In this document: one piece after another, positions 1 through 5,527 of the stretch | Numbering within the stretch: position 1 is the first letter of the stretch | Layout: every line of letters begins with the position of its first letter | Source of the DNA: Oscillibacter sp. | GTDB taxonomy: Bacteria > Bacillota > Clostridia > Oscillospirales > Oscillospiraceae | Direction of reading: 5' to 3' | DNA length: 11,753 nucleotides | Assembly (NCBI GenBank): GCA_017447005.1 | Contig: JAFSOM010000373.1 | Location: 1 to 11,753 of the forward strand | Made by a program: the position numbers and the translations under genes | Notes under the pieces: generated by a model | What the model was told of the DNA's origin: nothing | The model's database searches: none | The model's input: the letters and a program-made list of their open reading frames with translations, nothing else

Positions 1-477
1 CCGTTTGCCGTGACGCTCAAAACCCGCTACCCCCGTCCCGCCGTAGTCTTGCTGTACGGCGGCGGCGAAACGCTGTGGCTTTGCGAGTACGTGCAAACGC
101 CGCTTTCCGAGCGGGTTCGTCTGCGCCAACTCCCCGCGGAAAGTCTGGAGGCGTGGCTTTACGACGCGGACATCTTAGAGCCGCCCTTCCTGACGCGGGA
201 GGACGCAAGGGAGTTATCCGCGTTGCGCGAGAAATCGGACGAAAGCGGAGAGGGCGCGGACAAAACCGGAACGGAATCCGGCGACGTGCGCTTGCGTCTG
301 GAAAAGTATCAAAACGGCGGGGCGCTGCTGGGCGTCTATGAGGCGCTGGAAGGCGGCTTTCCGCTTGTGCGTATCCGGGAGGAAGGCCGACAGGAGAGAG
401 CCGAACTCTATACGGTGGAAGCGCTGCGTTCCATGCTGGAACGTTGCTTCAGAAAGGATTGCCAACAGGAGTTATGA
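1..477 (+). CDS. Unrecognised T7SS-cluster protein, 5' end probably outside the window
   Basis: I do not recognise this protein family. The frame is open from base 1 and ends at TGA 475-477. A GTG at base 10 would give 155 residues, but only nine bases precede it and no ribosome binding site can be seen, so the true start may lie to the left. The protein is hydrophilic, with no signal peptide or membrane span in the visible part. Counted from the GTG, a hydrophobic strand-rich start (VVLLYGG near residue 12) is followed by an acidic, Glu/Arg-rich stretch and a low-complexity Ser/Glu/Gly linker near residues 75-92. A second folded-looking block, with a KYQNGGALLGVY segment, ends the protein. 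Its stop codon overlaps the start of the YukD-like gene (ATGA, 474-477), which implies translational coupling and membership of the same operon. A role in type VII secretion is inferred only from this position. Confidence 0.6.
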   Translation, partial: PFAVTLKTRYPRPAVVLLYGGGETLWLCEYVQTPLSERVRLRQLPAESLEAWLYDADILEPPFLTREDARELSALREKSDESGEGADKTGTESGDVRLRLEKYQNGGALLGVYEALEGGFPLVRIREEGRQERAELYTVEALRSMLERCFRKDCQQEL

Positions 478-722
478 TAATTGTAAACATTAAAGTTCCC
501 GCGCTGGAAAAGGAATATAATTTCTCCGTTGACGAAAACGCCCCCGTCGAGGACTTGATTGAGGAAATCGCGGAACTGATTGTGCAAAAAGAGGGCGTGC
601 AGTTCAGCGGAAGTACGGATGAAATGGCGCTCTGTTCGCAGAATCCGGGGTTCCAGTGCGCCCGGGGAAATTGCCTGAACGACTATGGCGTTTACGGCGG
701 CGCCGAATTGATTCTCGTATAG
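474..722 (+). CDS. YukD/EsaB-like ubiquitin-fold T7SS accessory protein
   Basis: This is a small 82-residue protein resembling the YukD/EsaB family, cytosolic beta-grasp (ubiquitin-like) accessory proteins of Firmicutes type VII secretion. The visible pattern is a first strand with alternating hydrophobics (MIIVNIKVP), a YNFSVDENAPVEDLIEEIAE segment in which a strand leads into the helix, and a closing NDYGVYGGAELILV strand typical of the family end. Length matches the usual 75-85 residues. Three cysteines (54, 62, 67) in the loop before the last strand are unusual. I chose ATG 474 because AGGAG lies two to seven bases upstream and it overlaps the previous stop as ATGA. An earlier in-frame ATG at 444 would sit inside the upstream gene and add an unrelated N-terminus. 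The family call rests on size, pattern and the WXG100 genes that follow. Similarity is not strong enough to be certain. Confidence 0.72.
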   Translation: MIIVNIKVPALEKEYNFSVDENAPVEDLIEEIAELIVQKEGVQFSGSTDEMALCSQNPGFQCARGNCLNDYGVYGGAELILV

Positions 723-856
723 CGGACGGATTTCCGCCGGGTTATCCGTTCATCCCGGAAACCGCGCTTTTCGTCGCAATTCCGCGTGTCGGGGAGGGCG
801 TTCCGTTATACTGGCGGACAAGAGAGGAATCCGGCGTTGCAAAGGAGCGGGAGCGT

Positions 857-1225
857 ATGCAGATTGTATTTCAACGAGAACCTATACGGCAGGTAAGCGC
901 GGAACTCCTTGCGCTGTCGAAGACGGTACGGCAGTCCGGATTTGAGGTGGAGGACGTTTTGCGGGCCTTGCGGCTGGAGACCGAGTTCGAGTCGTGCAAG
1001 CATGACTTGAAGCGTCAGGAGGAGAACGCGTATCTTCTGACGGCGCGTCTGGTCAGCCTTTCCAACGCCCTGAACGAAATCGGGCGGCTTTATGACAGAA
1101 TCGAGAGCGCGAACGAGGAGCGACTGGAAAGCGCGTCTAACTTTTATCGTCCGTCCGTCTCCGGGACTTTGCGCCAGAGCGGGAACGATACGCATATGAG
1201 GCTGGAACGAATCTTGAGCCAATAG
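857..1225 (+). CDS. Unrecognised helical hairpin protein of the T7SS cluster (possibly WXG100-like)
   Basis: This 122-residue protein is not one I recognise. It is rich in Leu, Glu and Arg and should be almost wholly helical: one helix around residues 8-48, a second around 52-95, then a polar tail. It has no Trp-x-Gly turn, yet YDRIE at 79-83 fits the YxxxD/E secretion signal that ends the second helix of many exported WXG100 partners. It could therefore be a divergent WXG100-like or LXG-partner protein; this is inference. ATG 857 has AAGGAG nine bases upstream. The frame stays open back to about 656, but that part overlaps the YukD-like gene and has no good start. The gap of 134 bases before it (723-856) contains a small inverted repeat (GCGGA/TCCGC, 722-737) but no convincing promoter. 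It ends ten bases before the first WXG100 gene. Confidence 0.65.
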   Translation: MQIVFQREPIRQVSAELLALSKTVRQSGFEVEDVLRALRLETEFESCKHDLKRQEENAYLLTARLVSLSNALNEIGRLYDRIESANEERLESASNFYRPSVSGTLRQSGNDTHMRLERILSQ

Positions 1226-1235
1226 GAGAGCGGAT

Positions 1236-1541
1236 ATGACAGCTTCTAAACTTGAAGTCAACACCGGAACTTTGCGTTCCGACGCGGCGTCCATGCAACG
1301 GGAAGTCAACGCCTTGAAGAGGGAAGCGCAGGATTTGCGGGAGCTTGCCAACCGTTTGAATCAGATGTGGGAAGGACAGGCGAAAGCTGAATTTCTGTCC
1401 AACTACGCGCAGGAACTCAACGCGCTGGACGCCGCGATTAGCGCCTTGGAGCGCTTTACCCAGCAGACGGATACGGTCGGGACGGAATACGAGCGTTGCG
1501 AGCGTTCCGTGGCGGGCGTCGTGGACGCTCTGAAAGTGTAA
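1236..1541 (+). CDS. WXG100 family protein, predicted T7SS substrate (first of pair)
   Basis: A 101-residue ESAT-6/EsxA-like WXG100 protein. It should form a helix-turn-helix hairpin with W45-E46-G47 at the turn, and it carries the YxxxD/E secretion signal near the end of the second helix (Y85, E89, in YERCE). It has no Sec signal peptide, as expected for a substrate carried by an EssC-type ATPase. ATG 1236 is preceded by AGGAG with seven bases of spacing. The stop at 1539-1541 directly abuts the ribosome binding site of the next WXG100 gene, so the two are coupled. Key positions (W45, G47, Y57, Y85) coincide with those of the next protein, which suggests paralogues that may pair as a heterodimer. 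Family members may be secreted effectors, chaperone partners or structural parts, and which applies here is unknown. Confidence 0.9.
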   Translation: MTASKLEVNTGTLRSDAASMQREVNALKREAQDLRELANRLNQMWEGQAKAEFLSNYAQELNALDAAISALERFTQQTDTVGTEYERCERSVAGVVDALKV

Positions 1542-1556
1542 GGAGGGATTCACAGC

Positions 1557-1880
1557 ATGGCTGACATTCGGCTGTCCGTTTCGCCCGAAACTTTGCGGCG
1601 GACGGCGATGGATATGAACGCTCTTTTGCGCAAGATTCGCCTTCACGCCTCCCGCATTCAGGACATTTCCGGGCGGACACGCGGCTATTGGCAGGGCGAC
1701 GCCGGAACGCAGGACCGCTCCGGTTATCGGGAGTGCGGCGAGGAACTGCTGGAGGCGGCCCGGAACTTGGAAAACCGCTCCGTCACGCTCATGAGAATGG
1801 CGGGCGTCTATCAGGAGCTGGACGAGACGATAGGCGAGGCGAATACGGCCTTGGACATTGAACATGTTCTGTCCCTGTGA
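1557..1880 (+). CDS. WXG100 family protein, predicted T7SS substrate (second of pair)
   Basis: A 107-residue WXG100 protein with W45-Q46-G47 at the predicted turn between two amphipathic helices, and YQELD (Y85 to D89) as a YxxxD/E secretion signal. The Trp, Gly and Tyr positions match those of the preceding gene exactly, although overall sequence has diverged. This fits a co-secreted heterodimer like EsxA/EsxB. ATG 1557 has AGGAGG ten bases upstream, immediately after the previous stop. The first helix is strongly basic (RKIRLHASR) while the second is Glu-rich, a charge split that could help pairing. A short extra tail follows the Tyr motif (GEANTALDIEHVLSL). Assignment to the family is firm. 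The identity of its partner is inferred from adjacency. Confidence 0.87.
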   Translation: MADIRLSVSPETLRRTAMDMNALLRKIRLHASRIQDISGRTRGYWQGDAGTQDRSGYRECGEELLEAARNLENRSVTLMRMAGVYQELDETIGEANTALDIEHVLSL

Positions 1881-1921
1881 GCGCGGGACGGTATGACCGG
1901 GACAAGGGAGGAGAAGAGCCA

Positions 1922-2227
1922 ATGAATACCCTGTCGGACATTAATTTCAACTATGACCGGGCGATTCGACAGGCGGAACGGCTGGAAGTCCTGTCTAGGC
2001 GCCTAAAAAAAGCCGCGAATGAGGATATGGAGCGCATTCTAAGCGCGGTCAACCGCGCATGGAAGAGCGCGAGCGCGCCGAACTATCTGCGCAAGGGCGA
2101 GACCGTGGAGGCCGACCTTGCCACGATGGCCGAGGACTTGAAAAAGACCGCTCTCAAAATCCGAACCATTGCCGAGCAGGTTCGGGAGGCGGAGATGGAA
2201 GCACGGAGGATTGCTGATGAACATTAA
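1922..2227 (+). CDS. WXG100-like protein with W-x-S turn
   Basis: A 101-residue helical hairpin protein of the WXG100-like group. The turn reads AWKSASAPNYL, with W47 followed by Ser49 in place of the usual Gly. The second helix ends with an EAEMEARRIA pattern that I associate with clostridial members of this family, where AWKG...YLKKGE is more usual. No YxxxD/E signal is visible at the end, so it may be secreted with a partner or work as a non-exported partner. I chose ATG 1922 over an upstream GTG at 1877 because GGAGGAG stands about ten bases before it and the earlier start would overlap the previous gene. Its last 11 bases overlap the start of the VWA/FHA gene, which implies coupled translation. 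The family call is well supported, the function is not. Confidence 0.78.
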   Translation: MNTLSDINFNYDRAIRQAERLEVLSRRLKKAANEDMERILSAVNRAWKSASAPNYLRKGETVEADLATMAEDLKKTALKIRTIAEQVREAEMEARRIADEH

Positions 2228-3731
2228 ACGAACGCTCAACGCCTTGACGCTCGTCATACTCATGACGCTTGCGGCGATTCCCGTAGCGCGGGCGGCTTCC
2301 GAGCCGTGGATTCTGCAACAGCGACTCGACCCCAATACCGCGAAACTGACGCTGTACGCCCGTCATACCGGCGGCGCGGAGGTCAGCGGAATCAATATCG
2401 GCGGAACCGCCATTGAGGACGCCGTCGTCGCCAAGGACGCCAGCGAAACCACGCTGGTCACGTGGATTCTGTTCGATAACTCGAAGGCCATGCCGGAGGA
2501 AATCCGCTCCAAGGCGTCCGACCTTCTGCTGACGCTTCTGGGCGAAAAGGGACGCGGAGAAACGTATAACTTCTGTACGTTTTCGGATAAGCTCAGTATC
2601 AAACTGCGCAACAGCAACAGTTTCGCCGACCTCAAAAAGCAAATCGACGGCATCGAATACTATGACCAGCAAACGTATCTCATGGGCGCGGTGGACGAAG
2701 TCCTCGCCGAAGAGGGCGCCCGTACCGGAGACGAATTTGTCCGGATTGTGATTATCTCGGCGGGCGGCGACAGTATCCCCACGGGAAAGACCATGGAGAA
2801 TTTACGCGACCGCCTCGCCGCCCGGAATATCGTTTCCAGCGTCCCTATCTACACAATCGGCTGTAACAACGGCTCCAACAGCGATATTCTCCCGCAGATG
2901 TACGCCCTGTCAACGCAGACCCATGCGCGATACTGGAATATGGACGAAGTGGGCGCGTCGGATATTGCGAAGATTATGCACTGGGAGGAAATCCCGGTCA
3001 AAGCGTCCCTGACCATCCCCTCAGCCCTGCGCACCGGAACCGAACAGGAAATCAACGTGACCTTCTCCGACGGCACATCCGCCCGCGGAACGGTCATAGC
3101 GAATCCCGGCCCGGGGCCTGACCCGATTCCCGACCCCGTCCCCGACCCGATTCCTGACCCTGTCCCCGACCCCATTCCCGACCCGAAACCGGGCTTGTCT
3201 CCGGTTGTGATTGGCCTGATTGTGGCGTTAGTTCTCGTTCTCGCGGGCGGCGGCGCGGCGTTTTTCCTGTTGCTCAGGAAGAAAGAAGAGCCTTGGCGCT
3301 CGACGGGCGACCCCGTGCCCGTATCCGCGCCCGCGCCTTACAGCGGCAATGACGAAGCGACCGATTTCGCCGATGTGAACTCTGATAACGACGCCACGAT
3401 TGATATTTTTGGCAGTTCCCCCGGCGATAACAGTTATCTTACGCTGTACTTGACCGACTTGAACGACCCCGACCGATACTTCAGCGCGTCCCTGCGTAAC
3501 CGCGTCAGCGTCGGGCGAAGCCCCGATAACGTCATTTCGCTGGGCTATGACAAATCCATTTCCAGACGCCATTGCGAGATTTACTATCAGAACGGGGAAC
3601 TGTGGATTCAGGATTCCGGCTCCAGCGGCGGCACCTATATCGGCAATGACCGCGTCGTAAACGCGACGGAACTTCCCAATAACTCCACTATCCGCTTGGG
3701 GCACGTCAGTTACAGAGTTGAGATGCGATGA
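2217..3731 (+). CDS. Membrane-spanning VWA domain / FHA domain protein
   Basis: A 504-residue protein with a clear two-sided design. Residues 1-27 form a Sec signal peptide ending ARA-A. A von Willebrand A-type domain covers about 80-255, with WILFDNSKAM (D87, S89) as the MIDAS start and T153 as a likely third ligand. A Pro-Asp linker (about 298-326) repeats PDPIPDPV. One transmembrane helix (about 328-353) is followed by RKK, which places the rest in the cytosol. A polar acidic stretch leads to an FHA domain at about 408-502 with GRSPDN (433-438), SISRRH (447-452) and a GGTYIGN-type ending, all typical of phosphothreonine binding. The MIDAS is degenerate: the second Ser is Ala91, and SAGGD replaces the usual TDG. 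ATG 2217 has GGAGG seven bases upstream and lies inside the previous gene's end; a longer frame from 2169 adds a sequence that is not signal-like. It probably links an outer binding event to phospho-signalling at the secretion system. Confidence 0.88.
   Translation: MNIKRTLNALTLVILMTLAAIPVARAASEPWILQQRLDPNTAKLTLYARHTGGAEVSGINIGGTAIEDAVVAKDASETTLVTWILFDNSKAMPEEIRSKASDLLLTLLGEKGRGETYNFCTFSDKLSIKLRNSNSFADLKKQIDGIEYYDQQTYLMGAVDEVLAEEGARTGDEFVRIVIISAGGDSIPTGKTMENLRDRLAARNIVSSVPIYTIGCNNGSNSDILPQMYALSTQTHARYWNMDEVGASDIAKIMHWEEIPVKASLTIPSALRTGTEQEINVTFSDGTSARGTVIANPGPGPDPIPDPVPDPIPDPVPDPIPDPKPGLSPVVIGLIVALVLVLAGGGAAFFLLLRKKEEPWRSTGDPVPVSAPAPYSGNDEATDFADVNSDNDATIDIFGSSPGDNSYLTLYLTDLNDPDRYFSASLRNRVSVGRSPDNVISLGYDKSISRRHCEIYYQNGELWIQDSGSSGGTYIGNDRVVNATELPNNSTIRLGHVSYRVEMR
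3122..3190 (+). repeat. In-frame 24-bp tandem repeat encoding the Pro-Asp linker
   Basis: The stretch coding for the linker of the VWA/FHA protein consists of repeats of an eight-codon unit (PDPIPDPV) in about two and a half to three copies, with mostly synonymous third-base differences. Pro-rich spacers like this commonly carry surface domains through the cell wall. Copy number is likely to vary between strains, which would change how far the VWA domain stands from the membrane. That last point is inference. Confidence 0.75.
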
Positions 3732-4444
3732 AGTTTCAATACGCAAGCCGCTCGGAAGCCGGGCCTGTGCGGAACCATAACGAGGACGCGATTTTAGCGA
3801 ATACGTGCGAAGAGGCGGGGCTTTTCTTAGTCGCCGACGGCATGGGAGGCCGCGTTGACGGAGAGGTCGTCAGCGGGAAAATCCGCGACGAGTACGACCA
3901 CTGGTGGCATAAGACGTTTCTGCCCTCATGCGGAAAGATGAGTTTCCGCGACGCGCTGGAACAGTTGAAGCGCGTCCTGCAGGGCGTCAACCGGGATATT
4001 GTGGGGCGTTACGACGAAAAAAAGGCGGGGTCCACTATCGTCTTACTGTTCTTGTATAAGGGGAATTTCGCGTATCTTTGGGTAGGAGACAGCCGGATTT
4101 ATCGCTTTCGCGGTCTGTCTATGGAACAGATTACCAAAGACGACGTGTTCCATAGCACGGAGGCGGGCAAGGAGCGTCTCAACGGAAAGCTGACCGGAGC
4201 CGTCGGACTGAGAGCCACGCTGGAACTCAATCTCCGCACGGACACGATACGCAATGACGACGGCTTTTTCCTGTGCAGTGACGGCGTCTACCGTTTCGCG
4301 CCGCCGGCGTTCCTGAAACGGAAACTCCGGTTCGGCGGCGGACTGTCGGCCCCACAAGAGGTCGTGGCGTCCATTGAGCGCGAAGTCCTGAAAAACGGGG
4401 CGCGTGACAACTACAGCATGATTTTCCTCAAAGCGCGTCCTTAA
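3728..4444 (+). CDS. PP2C-family Ser/Thr protein phosphatase
   Basis: A 238-residue cytosolic PPM/PP2C phosphatase that removes phosphate from Ser/Thr residues using two metal ions. Motifs appear in order: NED (18-20), VADGMGG (35-41, metal ligands D37 and G38), GSTIV (101-105), WVGDSRIYRFR (118-128), LTGAVG (155-160), LCSDGVY (182-188, D185) and RDNYS (226-230, D227). All expected metal ligands are present, so activity is predicted. The length matches the compact bacterial Stp/PrpC type. The ATG overlaps the stop of the VWA/FHA gene as ATGA (3728-3731), which makes the pair translationally coupled. The likely job is to reverse a kinase signal read by that FHA domain or placed on the EssC ATPase. 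No kinase gene is present in the window. Confidence 0.93.
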   Translation: MKFQYASRSEAGPVRNHNEDAILANTCEEAGLFLVADGMGGRVDGEVVSGKIRDEYDHWWHKTFLPSCGKMSFRDALEQLKRVLQGVNRDIVGRYDEKKAGSTIVLLFLYKGNFAYLWVGDSRIYRFRGLSMEQITKDDVFHSTEAGKERLNGKLTGAVGLRATLELNLRTDTIRNDDGFFLCSDGVYRFAPPAFLKRKLRFGGGLSAPQEVVASIEREVLKNGARDNYSMIFLKARP

Positions 4445-4452
4445 GCGCTTTG
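4429..4452 (+). promoter_or_regulatory. Perfect inverted repeat spanning the PP2C stop codon
   Basis: CAAAGCGC (4429-4436) and GCGCTTTG (4445-4452) form a perfect eight-base-pair stem with an eight-base loop that contains the TAA stop of the phosphatase gene. No T-run follows, so it is not a standard terminator. It sits six bases before the strong ribosome binding site of the small membrane protein gene. It could stabilise or punctuate the mRNA or tune coupling between the two genes. Its role is unproven. Confidence 0.5.
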
Positions 4453-4473
4453 CGGAGAAAGGAGGCGAGTGGG

Positions 4474-4623
4474 ATGATTTACGGAGAGACGCTGTTTCAT
4501 CTCGGCGTAGGCGTGATGTGCGGCGCGGCGGCGCTGGGCGTTCTTTCCGGCGTGATTTTTGCCGTAACCGGAAAGCGGTTGCAAAAGACGCTGGATGAGG
4601 AGTACGGAAAAAAACGTCGCTGA
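4474..4623 (+). CDS. Small single-pass membrane protein (49 residues)
   Basis: A short gene supported mainly by its excellent ribosome binding site: AAAGGAGG (4458-4465), eight bases before ATG 4474. The 49-residue product has a brief polar start (MIYGETLFH), one hydrophobic helix at about residues 10-31 rich in Gly, Ala and Val, then a basic tail (TGKRLQKTL...KKRR). By the positive-inside rule the C-terminus should face the cytosol. It starts 29 bases after the phosphatase gene and ends 52 bases before the lipoprotein start, in the same direction. I recognise no family. It may be a small subunit or adaptor of the T7SS membrane complex, which is inference from location only. Confidence 0.72.
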   Translation: MIYGETLFHLGVGVMCGAAALGVLSGVIFAVTGKRLQKTLDEEYGKKRR

Positions 4624-4675
4624 ACGGCGGCGTGAAAATAAGGCCGAACATAGGCCATGGAAAGGAGCTTTTGTT

Positions 4676-5434
4676 ATGAAGCGAAACAGAATTTTTATGC
4701 TGATAGCCGCGTTGACCCTGACGCTTGCGTTAGCGGGGTGCGGAGAGGCGCCGGCGCCGGCGAATGACGCGCAGAGCGAACCGATGTCGGAGACGATTTC
4801 GACCGCGCCCGAAACGGAACTCCCGGGAATGTCGGAGACCATGACGGCGACGGAGGCGGTCAAGAACTATCTCCAATACTTCCCCATGTCGCGGCAAGGG
4901 ATGATTGACCAGCTCTCCAATCTCGAGGGCTACTCCGTGGAGGAGGCGACCGCCGGCGTGGACGCGAGCGACGTGGACTGGTACGAACAGGCGCTCCGGA
5001 AGGCGAAAGGCTATCTGGAAGCCATCACGTACACGCCGGAAGAACTCATTGACCAGTTGGAGTATGACAAATTCACGCCGGAAGAGGCGATGTACGCCGC
5101 TACTATGGCAATCGAACCCGACAATGACCTCCCGGGAATGTCGGAGAGCATGACGGCGACGGAGGCGGTCATGAACTATCTCCAATACTTCCCCATGTCG
5201 CGGCAGGCGCTGATTGACCAGCTTTCCAATCTCGAGGGCTATTCCGTGGAGGAGGCGACCGCCGGCGTGGACGCGAGCGGCGTGGATTGGAATGAACAGG
5301 CGGTTCGTCAGGCCAAGGGACAGTTGAACACGATGTCCTACACGCGGGATGAACTCATTGACCAGTTGGAGTATGAAAAATTCACGCACGAGGAAGCCGT
5401 ATACGGCGTAGACCATTGCGGCGCGACGTGGTAA
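4676..5434 (+). CDS. Ltp-family lipoprotein with duplicated repeats
   Basis: A 252-residue surface lipoprotein. The signal peptide ends in a lipobox, LALAGC, with lipidated Cys22. A short Ala/Pro/Ser spacer is followed by two long units (residues 49-151 and 152-252). Each unit holds two Ltp-type half repeats, seen as a YLxxFxxSxxxLxxQL pattern followed by an EGYSVEEA..GVD...DW block, then AKxxLxxxxYTxxELIDQLEYxKFTxEEA. The Ltp family is named for the phage TP-J34 lipoprotein, which blocks DNA entry by other phages; the same domain also occurs in many Firmicutes surface lipoproteins of unknown role. ATG 4676 has AAAGGAG eight bases upstream; a longer frame from 4595 lacks a good site and would bury the signal peptide. 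It is the last gene before a strong terminator. Whether it serves secretion, cell-wall binding or phage exclusion is open. Confidence 0.85.
   Translation: MKRNRIFMLIAALTLTLALAGCGEAPAPANDAQSEPMSETISTAPETELPGMSETMTATEAVKNYLQYFPMSRQGMIDQLSNLEGYSVEEATAGVDASDVDWYEQALRKAKGYLEAITYTPEELIDQLEYDKFTPEEAMYAATMAIEPDNDLPGMSESMTATEAVMNYLQYFPMSRQALIDQLSNLEGYSVEEATAGVDASGVDWNEQAVRQAKGQLNTMSYTRDELIDQLEYEKFTHEEAVYGVDHCGATW
4820..5434 (+). repeat. Direct duplication of 309 bp inside the Ltp lipoprotein gene
   Basis: Two in-frame copies begin at 4820 and 5129, each opening with the same CTCCCGGGAATGTCGGAG. The period is 309 bases (103 codons). By my count the first 162 bases differ at only nine positions, while the rest of the unit is more diverged apart from a conserved block coding for ELIDQLEY. 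This mosaic points to a fairly recent duplication or gene conversion of the first half. The second copy is cut slightly short by the stop codon. Confidence 0.9.
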
Positions 5435-5453
5435 GCGGTTCGTAATCCGTAAG

Positions 5454-5486
5454 CCTGTGGGGGCGGTTGTCCCCGCAGGTTTTTTT
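5454..5486 (+). terminator. Intrinsic terminator of the T7SS/Ltp operon
   Basis: CCTGTGGGG (5454-5462) pairs with CCCCGCAGG (5471-5479) in a nine-base-pair stem with one G-T pair and an eight-base loop, followed directly by seven T residues (5480-5486). It lies 20 bases after the lipoprotein stop and just before the recG promoter, so it cleanly separates the two units. Confidence 0.92.
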
Positions 5487-5489
5487 GCG

Positions 5490-5518
5490 TTGACAGCGCG
5501 AACCGGGAAACGTATAAT
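5490..5518 (+). promoter_or_regulatory. Consensus sigma-A promoter for recG
   Basis: TTGACA (5490-5495) and TATAAT (5513-5518) are both exact consensus, separated by the ideal 17 bases. Transcription should start near 5525, giving a leader of roughly 170 bases that contains the tandem repeats before the recG ribosome binding site. Such a perfect promoter is unusual for a repair helicase. Confidence 0.92.
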
Positions 5519-5527
5519 AAAATGAGA

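Noticed and set aside
784..812. TATACT (807-812) as a promoter for the WXG100 genes
   Set aside because: The base is a fair -10 box, but the expected -35 region reads GCGTGT and neighbouring spacings are no better, so read-through from upstream is more likely.
656..856. An N-terminal extension of the helical protein back to 656
   Set aside because: It would overlap the YukD-like gene, lacks a ribosome site, and the extension has no helical pattern. ATG 857 with AAGGAG is much better.
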